DNA of 63,132 nucleotides from Mesorhizobium sp. CA14. Lineage in GTDB: Bacteria > Pseudomonadota > Alphaproteobacteria > Rhizobiales > Rhizobiaceae. Where the stretch lies: contig NZ_JAIUHR010000034.1 in NCBI RefSeq assembly GCF_020165195.1, positions 1 through 63,132 on the forward strand, written 5' to 3'. Under the pieces are notes generated by a model. The model had not been told where the DNA came from. It did no database searches and saw only the letters and a program-made list of their open reading frames with translations. The first letter of the stretch is position 1; each line of letters begins with the position of its first letter. A program made the translations under genes and the position numbers. Shown here in pieces: positions 8,139 to 18,517 of this stretch.

Positions 8139-8804
8139 TCAGCGCGCCGCCCTGAACCGGCGTTCGACCAGCCGCAGCGCAAACAGCAAGGTATAGCCGG
8201 TCACCAGATACATCGCCGTCGTCACCAGATAGACCTCGACGATGCGGAACGTGTTGAAGTTGATCCACTGAGCGCCGTAGGTGAGCTCAGGCACCGAGAT
8301 CACCGAGGCGATCGAGGTGTCCTTGAACAGCGAGATGAAGGTGTTGGACAGTGCCGGCAGCGTGATGCGCAGCATCGTCGGCAGGCGGACGTGGATCAGG
8401 CGCTGCCATGGGGTAAGGCCGATCGCCTTGCCGGCGTCGAGCTGACCGCGCGGCACCGCTTCCAGGCCTGAGCGGAACACCTCGACCAGGTAGGCGCCGC
8501 TATAGACCGACAGGGTCAGGACAAACGAGGTGGGGGCGCTGTAGGCAAGGTCGACGACCGTCGGCAGGCCGTAGAAGACCAAATAGACCAGCAGGATCAG
8601 CGGTACGTTGCGGATGAATTCGACATAGGCCGCAATGATGGCGCGCACCACGCGTCCGGCCGAGACATACCAGACGGCCAACACCAGGCCGATGACGATG
8701 CCGATGGCGATCGAGATCACGGCAAGCTCGAGGCTGAGCAGCAGGCCGCCCCACAGCTTGTCGAAATGCCGCCAGATCAGGTTGAAATTGAGCGTATAGC
8801 CCAT
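8139..8804 (-). CDS. Polar amino-acid-type ABC transporter permease, first subunit
   Basis: 221 residues, HisM/GlnP type. Membrane spans include LLLSLELAVISIAIGIVIGL and ITLPALSNTFISLF; the coupling loop is DAGKAIGLTPWQRLIHVRLP. FIRNVPLILLVYLVFYGLP is the usual family segment after the second span. The gene lies between the binding-protein gene and the second permease gene on the minus strand, matching the order binding protein, permease, permease, ATPase. Confidence 0.92.
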   Translation of the reverse strand: MGYTLNFNLIWRHFDKLWGGLLLSLELAVISIAIGIVIGLVLAVWYVSAGRVVRAIIAAYVEFIRNVPLILLVYLVFYGLPTVVDLAYSAPTSFVLTLSVYSGAYLVEVFRSGLEAVPRGQLDAGKAIGLTPWQRLIHVRLPTMLRITLPALSNTFISLFKDTSIASVISVPELTYGAQWINFNTFRIVEVYLVTTAMYLVTGYTLLFALRLVERRFRAAR

Positions 8805-8917
8805 GCGTCCGTCTCAATGGCCGCGGTGCGACGGATAGGATTCGCCGCCCTCGCGCCGGTGTCGAGGAAAAACAGGCGGAAGGACCGCTCCTTCCGCCGG
8901 CTTGGTCGTGTGGCGCG

Positions 8918-9790
8918 TCAGATGACCGGGAAGCCCGGATGGCGCGGCGGCGGCTCCTGGCCGAAATATTCCTTGAAGGCGGCATCGTAGAGCGCCGTCT
9001 CATGGCCGAACATGGCGATGGTGAAGGTCTGGTTGACGAAGGTCAGCCAATCGAGGTCGCCTTGCCGGACCGCGGCGCCGTAAAGCATCGAATACCAGCT
9101 TTTGCCGGCGTCGAAATATTTGTCGGGATTGCGCGAAGCCAGCCAGCGCACGGTCGACAGATCGACGGCGGCGGCATCGGCGCGCTTGGATTCCAGCGCC
9201 TGCAGAACGTTCGCCTGGGTGTCGATCTGCAGCACCTGCGCCTGCGGCAAGGCAAAATGCACCGAGCTTTCGGCGTCGACATTCTGCAGGATCGAGACGC
9301 GGGTGTTGGCGCCATTCGCCAGGAGTTTGTCGAAGGTCTTGTTTTCGGAGCCAGGCAGCGTCAGCAGCGCGACGCCTTCGACGTAATAGGGCCGCGAGAA
9401 GTGGATCAGCTGCGAGCGCTGTGCCGTCATGGTCATGAACTGGATGGTGATGTCGACCTTGTTGGTCGTCACGTTCGGAATACGCTGCGCCGGATCCTGC
9501 ATGACGAACTCGACCTTGGTCGGGTCGTCGAAGAGGCCCTTGGCAAGGATGCGGCCCATGGTGATGTCCATGCCGACCAGCTCGCCGGCATCGTTCTCGA
9601 AATGCCACGGCGCGTTGGTGCTGCCGGTGCCGACGATCAGCTTGCCGCGATCGAGCGCAGTGCGCAGCACGCTGTCGGACGCGGCTTGCGCCGCCGCCTT
9701 CTCGGCGCTGATTGCGGTGAGCGCGCCGGCGGTGGCCAGGCCCGCCATTCCCAGTTTCAGAAAATCACGTCTGCCGGATGTGTCGTTCAC
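8918..9790 (-). CDS. ABC transporter substrate-binding protein, Tat-type signal
   Basis: 290 residues. The N-terminus has a twin-arginine-like leader (GRRDFLKLGMAGLATAGALT) ending AEKAAAQA. The mature part is a periplasmic binding protein family 3 fold: GKLIVGTGSTNAPWHFENDA, VDITIQFMTMTAQRSQLIHF with the ligand-carboxylate Arg, then FSRPYYVEGVALL. GTG start chosen because AGGAGG lies five nucleotides upstream; no other start has this. It is the first gene of the transport and lyase operon and is divergent from the IclR gene. Ligand is inferred to be an amino acid or amino-sugar acid. Confidence 0.9.
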   Translation of the reverse strand: MNDTSGRRDFLKLGMAGLATAGALTAISAEKAAAQAASDSVLRTALDRGKLIVGTGSTNAPWHFENDAGELVGMDITMGRILAKGLFDDPTKVEFVMQDPAQRIPNVTTNKVDITIQFMTMTAQRSQLIHFSRPYYVEGVALLTLPGSENKTFDKLLANGANTRVSILQNVDAESSVHFALPQAQVLQIDTQANVLQALESKRADAAAVDLSTVRWLASRNPDKYFDAGKSWYSMLYGAAVRQGDLDWLTFVNQTFTIAMFGHETALYDAAFKEYFGQEPPPRHPGFPVI

Positions 9791-9852
9791 GGCGACCTCC
9801 TTTGATGGTTTGTTCCCCAATGCAGCAGAGATACGCGTCGCAATCAGCGATT

Positions 9853-9894
9853 GTCTCTTACAAGAGACGTGTGTATCCTGTACAAGACAGATAC
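9853..9894. promoter_or_regulatory. Candidate IclR operator pair in the divergent promoter
   Basis: The 16-bp sequence GTCTCTTACAAGAGAC (9853-9868) is a perfect palindrome with 7-bp arms. A second, interrupted palindrome at 9873-9894 has GTAT/ATAC and CTGT/ACAG arms around ACAAG and shares the TACAAGA core with the first. Both lie in the short divergent region between the binding-protein gene (start 9790) and the IclR gene (start 9913), so the regulator could control both itself and the operon. Confidence 0.7.
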
Positions 9895-9912
9895 TAGCAT
9901 CAGGAATCGACA

Positions 9913-10713
9913 ATGCAAGATGGTGAAACGCTGACCGGCTGGCCGAGCGAGGTCGCGGATGAAGAGCGGCCGGCGGGCTCGCGCGAGAAGGGCCTCAACA
10001 GGGCCCTGAACATCCTGGAATTCCTGCACGCCAACCAGCGCGCGATCGGCATCGGCGACCTGGCCAAGGGGCTCAACGCGCCGCGCTCGACGACCTACAC
10101 GCTGGTGCGCGAGCTGGTCGAAGCCGGGCTGTTGGAAATGGCCGGCGACGGCAACCGCGTCTATTTCGGCAAGAAGCTCTATCTCTATGGAATGGCCTAT
10201 ATGCGCGGCAACGACCTGCTCAGGCGCGGGCGTCAGGAGGTCGATACGCTGTCGCGCGAAACCGGCGAGACGTCCGAGCTCTGCATGCTGCAGAGCGGCC
10301 GCTACATGATCGTCCATTCGAGCCCGGGCACCAGGCCGTTCCGCATCAGTTCGGCCACCGGCCTGCAGATCCCGCTGCCTTGGACTGCTTCCGGCCGGCT
10401 GCTGCTTGCCGGCCTCGATCGCGCCGGGATCGAGGCAATGGTCACGCAAGACGACCTCGTGCTGCCGGACGGCCGCAAGCTCGAACTCGATGATTTCATC
10501 GACGATATCGCGCGGGCGCGCGTCACCGGCTATTGCGTCACGTCAGGCCTGGTCGACGCCTACACCAAATGCCTTGCGGCGCCAGTGTTCTCTGCGCCAG
10601 GCAAGGTCGAGGCGACCATGTGCCTTGTGGTGCCGATCGACACGTCCGAGGAACGGACAGGCGAACTTCTTGCGCTGCTGCGCGAGCGCGCGGCACGGCT
10701 ATCGATCTCTTGA
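9913..10713 (+). CDS. IclR family transcriptional regulator
   Basis: 266 residues. N-terminal winged helix (GLNRALNILEFLHANQRAIG, then LNAPRSTTYTLVRELVEAGL as the recognition helix) and a C-terminal effector domain with VDTLSRETGETSELCMLQSG and GLVDAYTKCLAAPVFS, both typical of IclR. The family usually represses or activates catabolic genes in response to a small molecule. Divergent from the ABC/lyase operon with palindromes between, so it is the likely local regulator. AGGA lies 7 nt before the ATG. Confidence 0.92.
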   Translation: MQDGETLTGWPSEVADEERPAGSREKGLNRALNILEFLHANQRAIGIGDLAKGLNAPRSTTYTLVRELVEAGLLEMAGDGNRVYFGKKLYLYGMAYMRGNDLLRRGRQEVDTLSRETGETSELCMLQSGRYMIVHSSPGTRPFRISSATGLQIPLPWTASGRLLLAGLDRAGIEAMVTQDDLVLPDGRKLELDDFIDDIARARVTGYCVTSGLVDAYTKCLAAPVFSAPGKVEATMCLVVPIDTSEERTGELLALLRERAARLSIS

Positions 10714-10732
10714 CGGTGCGGAGGCGATCCGC

Positions 10733-10936
10733 TCAGGCGATGATGTCCGGGATGATGCGGTCTTCCAGCGCCGACAGCCGGTCTTTCAGGATCAGCTTCT
10801 TTTTCTTCATGCGCTGGATCTGAAGCGGGTCGCAGCCTGTGGCGATCATCGCGTTTATGGCGGCGTCGAAATCGGCGTGTTCTTGTTTGAGCCGGGAATA
10901 TTCGAGGCGTATTTCAGCCTGTTCCTGTTCGGACAT
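10733..10936 (-). CDS. YdcH family (DUF465) small coiled-coil protein
   Basis: 67 residues, highly charged, predicted as an antiparallel helical hairpin: EYSRLKQEHADFDAAINAMI, then DPLQIQRMKKKKLILKDRLS, a classical DUF465 pattern. The KKKKL stretch is the family hallmark. Function unknown. It is convergent with the IclR gene, and a second family member lies about 240 nt away on the other strand, facing away from it. Confidence 0.88.
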   Translation of the reverse strand: MSEQEQAEIRLEYSRLKQEHADFDAAINAMIATGCDPLQIQRMKKKKLILKDRLSALEDRIIPDIIA

Positions 10937-11178
10937 TATCTACCGTCTGCGTATGCATCGCCCAATCGGGCTGTCTGGGCGGGGCCGGTCGGATCTGTCT
11001 GTTTGTGACCGGCGCGCCGCTGATATCACATTTCACTTTGTCGTGGAATGCTACCACGTGGCATTCGACATCGAGATCGGTTGGTGGCAAACTGTCATCG
11101 TGCCGTCACAGTCGCAACCTGCGGTGGACGTGCCTGCGACGGCTGCAATCGAGGAAACCATGAAAGGGAGAACCAATC

Positions 11179-11358
11179 ATGTCTCTTGCATCCCATCTTG
11201 ATGAGCTGCAGCGAAAGCACGGCGATATCGAGCGTGAACTTGTCGATGCGATGAACCATCCTTCGGTAGACGACCTCGAGATCGCCACTCTCAAGCGGCG
11301 CAAGTTGGCAATCAAGGACGAGATTGAAAAGCTGAAGGCGAAACCGACCGCACACTGA
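11179..11358 (+). CDS. YdcH family (DUF465) small protein, second copy
   Basis: 59 residues starting MSLASHLDELQRKHGDIE, with DDLEIATLKRRKLAIKDEIE as the second helix. It is a DUF465 relative of the protein at 10733-10936 but shorter and clearly diverged. The ribosome site GGGAG lies about 9 nt before the ATG. The 240-nt gap between the two genes contains an imperfect palindrome (GAATGC at 11046 with GCATTC at 11061). Function unknown. Confidence 0.85.
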   Translation: MSLASHLDELQRKHGDIERELVDAMNHPSVDDLEIATLKRRKLAIKDEIEKLKAKPTAH

Positions 11359-11402
11359 AGCTCCTTTAGGCACCATCACCGCTCCCGCCGCGGTGCGTCT
11401 CC

Positions 11403-11424
11403 CCGGTGGCAAGAATGCCACCGG
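11403..11424. other. Hairpin between the DUF465 gene and ispG
   Basis: CCGGTGGCA (11403-11411) pairs with TGCCACCGG (11416-11424) around an AGAA loop. There is no T-run, so it is not a standard intrinsic terminator, but it is the only strong structure in the 235-nt gap before ispG. Confidence 0.4.
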
Positions 11425-11593
11425 CCCGGTGCTTTACGCTGAATCTGCCGACTGATGGGCGCGCATCTTGTGGCCCGATGTCCCCTTTGAGCCGCGTAAC
11501 GGCTGATCGGGAGCAGCGGATTTGCCGGCCTTGCCTGCCGGTTGCCATTGACAAGCCATCTTTGCTCCGCCACCTCATGCCCGGAATTTTCAG

Positions 11594-12859
11594 ATGAAGG
11601 CGGCCGGCATGACCGGATATTTTTCCTCACCCTTCCCGCGGCGAATGTCGGTCGGCGTCTCGGTCGGCGGCGTGATCGTCGGCGGCGGCGCTCCGGTCGT
11701 CGTGCAGTCGATGACCAACACCGACACGGCCGATGTCGACCAGACGGTCGCCCAAGTCGCTGCGCTGCACCGCGCCGGTTCGGAAATCGTGCGCATCACG
11801 GTCGACCGCGACGAGAGCGCGGCCGCGGTTCCGCGCATCCATGAGCGGCTGTTGCGGCTCGGCATCGACGTGCCGCTGGTCGGCGACTTCCATTATATCG
11901 GCCACAAGCTGCTCGCCGATCATCCGGCCTGCGCCGAGGTGCTGGCGAAGTACCGCATCAACCCCGGCAATGTCGGCTTCAAGGAAAAGAAGGACCGCCA
12001 GTTCGCCGCGATCGTCGAAATGGCTATCAGACATGACAAGCCGGTGCGCATCGGCGTCAACTGGGGCTCGCTCGACCAGGAATTGCTGACCCGGCTGATG
12101 GACGACAACCAGGCCCAGGGCTCGCCGCTCACCGCGCAGGAGGTGACGCGCGAGGCGATCGTGCAGTCGGCGATCCTGTCGGCCGAGATGGCGGAAGAGA
12201 TCGGGCTTGGCCGCGACAAGATCATCCTGTCGGCCAAGGTCAGCGGCGTGCAGGACCTGATCGCCGTCTACACCGAGCTTGCCACCCGCTCCGACCATGC
12301 GCTGCATCTGGGTCTCACCGAAGCCGGCATGGGCAGCAAGGGCATCGTCGCCTCTTCGGCGGCGATGGGCATTCTCTTGCAGCAGGGCATCGGCGACACG
12401 ATCCGCATCTCCCTGACGCCGGAGCCGAATGGCGACCGCACCCGCGAGGTGCAGGTGTCGCAGGAACTTCTGCAGACCATGGGCTTCCGGCAGTTCGTGC
12501 CGATCGTCGCGGCCTGCCCCGGTTGCGGGCGCACCACGTCAACCGTGTTCCAGGAACTTGCCCAGAGCATCCAGGCCGACATCCGCAAGAACATGCCGGT
12601 GTGGCGCGAGAAATATCCGGGCGTCGAGAGCCTCAAGGTCGCGGTGATGGGCTGCATCGTCAACGGTCCGGGCGAATCCAAGCATGCCGATATCGGCATA
12701 TCGCTGCCCGGCACCGGCGAGACGCCGACGGCGCCCGTGTTCATCGACGGCAAGAAGGCGGCGACGCTGCGCGGCCCTTCGATCGCGCAGGATTTCGAAA
12801 AGATGGTCGCCGATTACATCGAGCAGCGTTACGGACACGGCAAAGCCGCCGCGGAATGA
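11594..12859 (+). CDS. ispG: 4-hydroxy-3-methylbut-2-en-1-yl diphosphate synthase (IspG/GcpE)
   Basis: 421 residues, full length. It makes HMBPP from MEcPP, the penultimate step of the MEP isoprenoid pathway, using a [4Fe-4S] cluster. The N-terminal barrel shows VVVQSMTNTDTADVDQTVAQ and LVGDFHYIGHKLLADHP; the C-terminal cluster domain has the ligands CPGCGRTTS and GCIVNGPGES. The ATG start leaves an N-terminal stretch with FSSPFPRRMSVGVSVGGVIVG, normal for the family. The stop overlaps the start of the transglycosylase gene. Confidence 0.96.
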   Translation: MKAAGMTGYFSSPFPRRMSVGVSVGGVIVGGGAPVVVQSMTNTDTADVDQTVAQVAALHRAGSEIVRITVDRDESAAAVPRIHERLLRLGIDVPLVGDFHYIGHKLLADHPACAEVLAKYRINPGNVGFKEKKDRQFAAIVEMAIRHDKPVRIGVNWGSLDQELLTRLMDDNQAQGSPLTAQEVTREAIVQSAILSAEMAEEIGLGRDKIILSAKVSGVQDLIAVYTELATRSDHALHLGLTEAGMGSKGIVASSAAMGILLQQGIGDTIRISLTPEPNGDRTREVQVSQELLQTMGFRQFVPIVAACPGCGRTTSTVFQELAQSIQADIRKNMPVWREKYPGVESLKVAVMGCIVNGPGESKHADIGISLPGTGETPTAPVFIDGKKAATLRGPSIAQDFEKMVADYIEQRYGHGKAAAE

Positions 12860-13725
12860 GCGGGATGCAGCGTTTCGTGAAGACGACGCTGCTTCTCGCT
12901 TGCGCGCTGATCGCTGCCGGTCCGGCATTGGCCGATCCGCCCCAGTCGAAGTCGGCCGCGAAACGGCTGATCAACCGCGTCTGCGACCTGATCGAAACCC
13001 AGGCCCAACAGAACGGCCTGCCCAAGGATTTCTTCGCCCGGCTGATCTGGAAGGAGAGCCGCTTCGATCCGAACGCGGTGAGCCCGGTCGGCGCCGAAGG
13101 CATCGCCCAATTCATGCCGGGCACCGCCAAGATGCGCGGGCTCGCCAATTCCTTCGACGTCGAGCAGGCTATTCCCGCCTCGGCGAAGTATCTCGCCGAG
13201 ATGAAGGTAAGCTACGGCAATCTCGGCCTCGCGGCGGCGGCCTATAATGCCGGCGAGAACCGCGTGTCGCGCTGGCTCGCTGCGGGCGGCTTCCTGCCGA
13301 TGGAGACGGAAAGCTATGTCTTCGACATCATGGGCGAGCCCGTCGACAAGTTTGCGGACAAATCCTATGCCGGCGCCGTCCAGCCGCTCGATCCAAAGAT
13401 GAGCTTCGCGGTCGCCTGCCGCCGGCTGCCGGTGATCATGTCGCGGACCGTCGCCATGGCCTCGATCAACGTCAAGCCGTGGGGCGTGCAGGTGGCGGGC
13501 AACTTCCGCCGCTCGGCGGCGATCGGCCAATGGCTGAGGGTCAAAAGCCGGTTCCCGGCTTTGCTCGCCAGCCGTGATCCGGTGGTGAGCCGGGTGCGCA
13601 CGCCGATCGGCCGCCGCGGCATCTACGCGGTCAGGATCGGCGCCGACTCGCGCGGCGAGGCCAACGGCATCTGCACCAAGCTGCAAAGCGTCGGCGGCGC
13701 CTGCGTGGTGCTGCGCAACCGGTGA
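12856..13725 (+). CDS. Lytic murein transglycosylase (SLT family)
   Basis: 289 residues with a signal peptide (VKTTLLLACALIAAGPALA). The SLT domain begins at about residue 55: catalytic Glu in ARLIWKESRFDPNAVSPVGA, then EGIAQFMPGTAKMRGL and LAAAAYNAGENRVSRWLA, the three standard motifs. It would cleave peptidoglycan glycan strands with formation of 1,6-anhydroMurNAc in the periplasm. The C-terminal half carries a SPOR-like tail (GIYAVRIGADSRGEANGICT). ATG overlaps the ispG stop (ATGA), suggesting co-translation. A second ATG nine nucleotides later is possible. Confidence 0.9.
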   Translation: MSGMQRFVKTTLLLACALIAAGPALADPPQSKSAAKRLINRVCDLIETQAQQNGLPKDFFARLIWKESRFDPNAVSPVGAEGIAQFMPGTAKMRGLANSFDVEQAIPASAKYLAEMKVSYGNLGLAAAAYNAGENRVSRWLAAGGFLPMETESYVFDIMGEPVDKFADKSYAGAVQPLDPKMSFAVACRRLPVIMSRTVAMASINVKPWGVQVAGNFRRSAAIGQWLRVKSRFPALLASRDPVVSRVRTPIGRRGIYAVRIGADSRGEANGICTKLQSVGGACVVLRNR

Positions 13726-14108
13726 CGCCAACGCCAAGACAGGGGGCGGCGAGAGGCGCTCGAAACGCGCGAAAGCGGGCGTGCGGGCCGACTGCCCGGA
13801 CTTGCACGCGCTGGCAATTCGAACGCGTGCACAGGGGTGTCGCCTACAACCTTGAGCTCGACACCAGCCGGCTGATGCCGGCATGCGCCCGCCTGATCCA
13901 GCAGCGATTTAAATTGTAGCGACTTGCATTCCTCGCATGGACTCGAGCTTCCCGGTCGTCAACAACGCCGATAGCCAATTGCTAATGTTGCGAGGAGAAT
14001 CCGCTTGTCAGGGCGGTGGCGATTAAATCTTAATGCGCTTTGCCATAGTAAGAGCGGGTTCAGTATTTCCAGGGCGCATTTTTATTCGGATCACATGGGG
14101 GGAGCATC
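13726..14108. other. Intergenic stretch before the hydroxylase gene
   Basis: About 380 nt without a supported gene. TGCACGCG (13803-13810) and CGCGTGCA (13824-13831) form an 8-bp inverted repeat. The last 150 nt are more AT-rich, likely holding the promoter of the hydroxylase gene, and a GGGGGGAG ribosome site ends it. Nothing else was recognised. Confidence 0.5.
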
Positions 14109-15245
14109 ATGCCGGAGGGGAATTTCCTTAAAAGGGTTATCGGTGAGCTCGAAACACCGCGCACCAAGCGGCCGTTCGGGTCCGGCTGGCTGTCCGGTTC
14201 GATCGCATTGCTTGCGGGCATCACCGCCCTCTTGATGGTCATCGTGTTGCGCTATCCATCGCTGACCTCGATGCCGGACCTTGCTCCGATCCACCAGATG
14301 CTGTTCTTCAAGCCGGTCCTCTATTTCGTGCTGATCTCGGGCTATGTCCTGGCCATCCTGAGCATGATGCTGCGCAGGGAAAAGACGCTCGGCGTGGCGG
14401 CTATGGTCACGGTGCTGTTGGCCTCGCTCATCGGCATGCTCCCGGTGCGTCACGAGTTGCATGTCGACGGCGTGTTCTTCGGCCTTGATTTCTTCATTCT
14501 CAATGTCCTGTTCATGGGCGTGCTGTTCGTCCCGCTCGAACGCATTTTTGCCCGCAACATGAGCCAGACCGTGTTCCGCGACGAATGGCGCGAGGACCTT
14601 TTCTATTACCTGGTCTCGTCGCTGCTGGTGCAGATATTGACCTACCTGACGCTTGCGCCGTCCAATTTCGTCAATGCGCAAGCCGGCCTCGGTTCGGTGC
14701 GCGCCTGGGTCCACGATCTGCCCTGGATCGTGCAACTGCTGGCGGTGATGTTCCTGACCGATCTTGCCCAATATTGGGTACACCGGGCCTTCCATCGCAT
14801 CCCGTTCCTGTGGAATTTTCATGCCGTGCATCATTCGGCCAAGTCGATGGACTGGATTGCCGGCGCACGGATGCATTTCCTGGAAATCATCGTTCTTCGC
14901 AGCCTGACGGCGACGCCGATGTTCGTGCTCGGCTTCGATGAATCGGCGATCCAGACCTATATCCTGATCGTCTACGTCTATTCGTCCTTCATCCATTCCA
15001 ACATCGGAACCAGTTTCGGTCCGGTCGAAAAAGTACTCGTGTCGCCGCGCTTCCATCATTGGCATCACGGCCTCGAGAAAGAGGCGATCGACGTCAATTT
15101 CGCCATCCATTTCCCGCTGCTCGACCGGCTGTTCGGCACCTATCATCTGCCCGAGGGACGCTGGCCGAAGGGCTACGGCATTCACGGCCATCCGGTGCCG
15201 AAAGGATATTGGCGGCAATTCCTCTATCCGTTCCGGCGGGGCTGA
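14109..15245 (+). CDS. Sterol desaturase/fatty acid hydroxylase family membrane protein
   Basis: 378 residues. About four N-terminal membrane spans (SIALLAGITALLMVIVL, VLYFVLISGYVLAILSMML, GVAAMVTVLLASLIG) precede the di-iron hydroxylase core with the histidine clusters WVHRAFH, NFHAVHHSA and FHHWHHG, plus HLPEGRWPKGYG. These histidines bind two irons for O2-dependent hydroxylation of a lipid in the inner membrane. The substrate (sterol, hopanoid, ornithine lipid or fatty acid) is not determined by the sequence. Single gene. Confidence 0.88.
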   Translation: MPEGNFLKRVIGELETPRTKRPFGSGWLSGSIALLAGITALLMVIVLRYPSLTSMPDLAPIHQMLFFKPVLYFVLISGYVLAILSMMLRREKTLGVAAMVTVLLASLIGMLPVRHELHVDGVFFGLDFFILNVLFMGVLFVPLERIFARNMSQTVFRDEWREDLFYYLVSSLLVQILTYLTLAPSNFVNAQAGLGSVRAWVHDLPWIVQLLAVMFLTDLAQYWVHRAFHRIPFLWNFHAVHHSAKSMDWIAGARMHFLEIIVLRSLTATPMFVLGFDESAIQTYILIVYVYSSFIHSNIGTSFGPVEKVLVSPRFHHWHHGLEKEAIDVNFAIHFPLLDRLFGTYHLPEGRWPKGYGIHGHPVPKGYWRQFLYPFRRG

Positions 15246-15345
15246 AAGCTCGAAAAGAGCTGGTTCAGAGTCGGCGGAACAGAGGGGGTTGGCGGGAACT
15301 CGGCAGTCGATCTTTATCGAGAGCCGTCCTCGTTCGGCAAAACGC

Positions 15346-17679
<2,334 letters not shown>

Positions 17680-17865
17680 GCGCAACCCCAACACATACGC
17701 ACAATTTTAATGGCCGGGATTACGCTCGATTTACATTAAGATTTCGTTGGAGGGAGGCTGGCCTTGTCGCAGCTTTTGATACAGAGGCGACGTATCGCTG
17801 TCCGCGACAGACAGGCTAAGCGCACTGGACTTCCGGGCAGCGCTTTGAAACCGGGCGGCAGATCG

Positions 17866-18084
17866 TCAATCCGTCGTATCGGAGAGGATACGGTTTCCCT
17901 TGCGCAGCGTGATCCGCCGTTGAGGATGCTCGTCTCTTGCGGCTTGAAAAATGGCGCGGGCAAGCTGGGCCGTAACGGCGCGTGCGAGAACCCGTTCGAT
18001 GATCTCATGGCTGTCGGCCCGCCAGAGTTCGATGCGGTAGGGCAGCGCTTCGGCCGAACGGAAAGAGTTGGCGCTCCGTGTCAT
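17866..18084 (-). CDS. Small protein, paralogue of the adjacent upstream gene
   Basis: 72 residues from the ATG at 18084, which has GAGG 7 nt upstream; an ATG at 18120 would overlap the upstream gene. The core LPYRIELWRADSHEIIERV, then AIFQAARDEHPQRRITLRKG, aligns end to end with the neighbour at 18099-18422 (LPYRVELWNAAKNAVEQV, YAAYYAATREHPDRYVTLRH). Soluble, no signal peptide, function unknown. The two genes are a tandem duplication in one operon. Confidence 0.75.
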   Translation of the reverse strand: MTRSANSFRSAEALPYRIELWRADSHEIIERVLARAVTAQLARAIFQAARDEHPQRRITLRKGNRILSDTTD

Positions 18085-18098
18085 AGACCGGCCTCTGC

Positions 18099-18422
18099 CT
18101 AATTCGTCGGGCCGTTCCATCTCGAAACAAAATTGTTCTTATGCCGCAAGGTGACGTAGCGGTCCGGATGCTCACGCGTCGCCGCATAATAGGCAGCGTA
18201 GCCGATGCTGGCATTTGCCGTGACAGCGAGGACTTGTTCGACGGCATTCTTGGCGGCGTTCCACAACTCGACCCTATATGGGAGTTCGTCATGCTCGGCA
18301 GAGCCGAGTTCGTGAGAGACGGGATTTTCCTCGTCGTCTCCAGGCTCGTTTTCCGGAGCAAAGCTGTACAGATGGCCCGGGTTTCTGAGATTGGCTGCGA
18401 GAGCGGATGAATATATCGCCAT
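18099..18422 (-). CDS. Small protein, tandem paralogue
   Basis: 107 residues from the ATG at 18422 (a GTG at 18455 is possible but lacks a ribosome site). The N-terminal 50 residues are acidic (PENEPGDDEENP) and the C-terminal 55 match the small downstream gene. The shared pattern LPYR-ELW...EHP-R--TLR looks like a minor rhizobial family of short proteins. It is divergent from the triple-PAS kinase, with about 95 nt between them, so a shared promoter region is likely. No function can be assigned. Confidence 0.75.
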   Translation of the reverse strand: MAIYSSALAANLRNPGHLYSFAPENEPGDDEENPVSHELGSAEHDELPYRVELWNAAKNAVEQVLAVTANASIGYAAYYAATREHPDRYVTLRHKNNFVSRWNGPTN

Positions 18423-18517
18423 TGGTCCAAGCTCGTTGCTATGCAGGATAGACACGCTTATGTTGCAGAAGTGTCACCGGACGAACTGCTTAAAGCGAGC
18501 GTAGCGTAGGTTCGACA

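Noticed and set aside
13722..13919. A 65-codon frame after the lytic transglycosylase
   Set aside because: Low-complexity Arg-rich translation without ribosome site or family resemblance.
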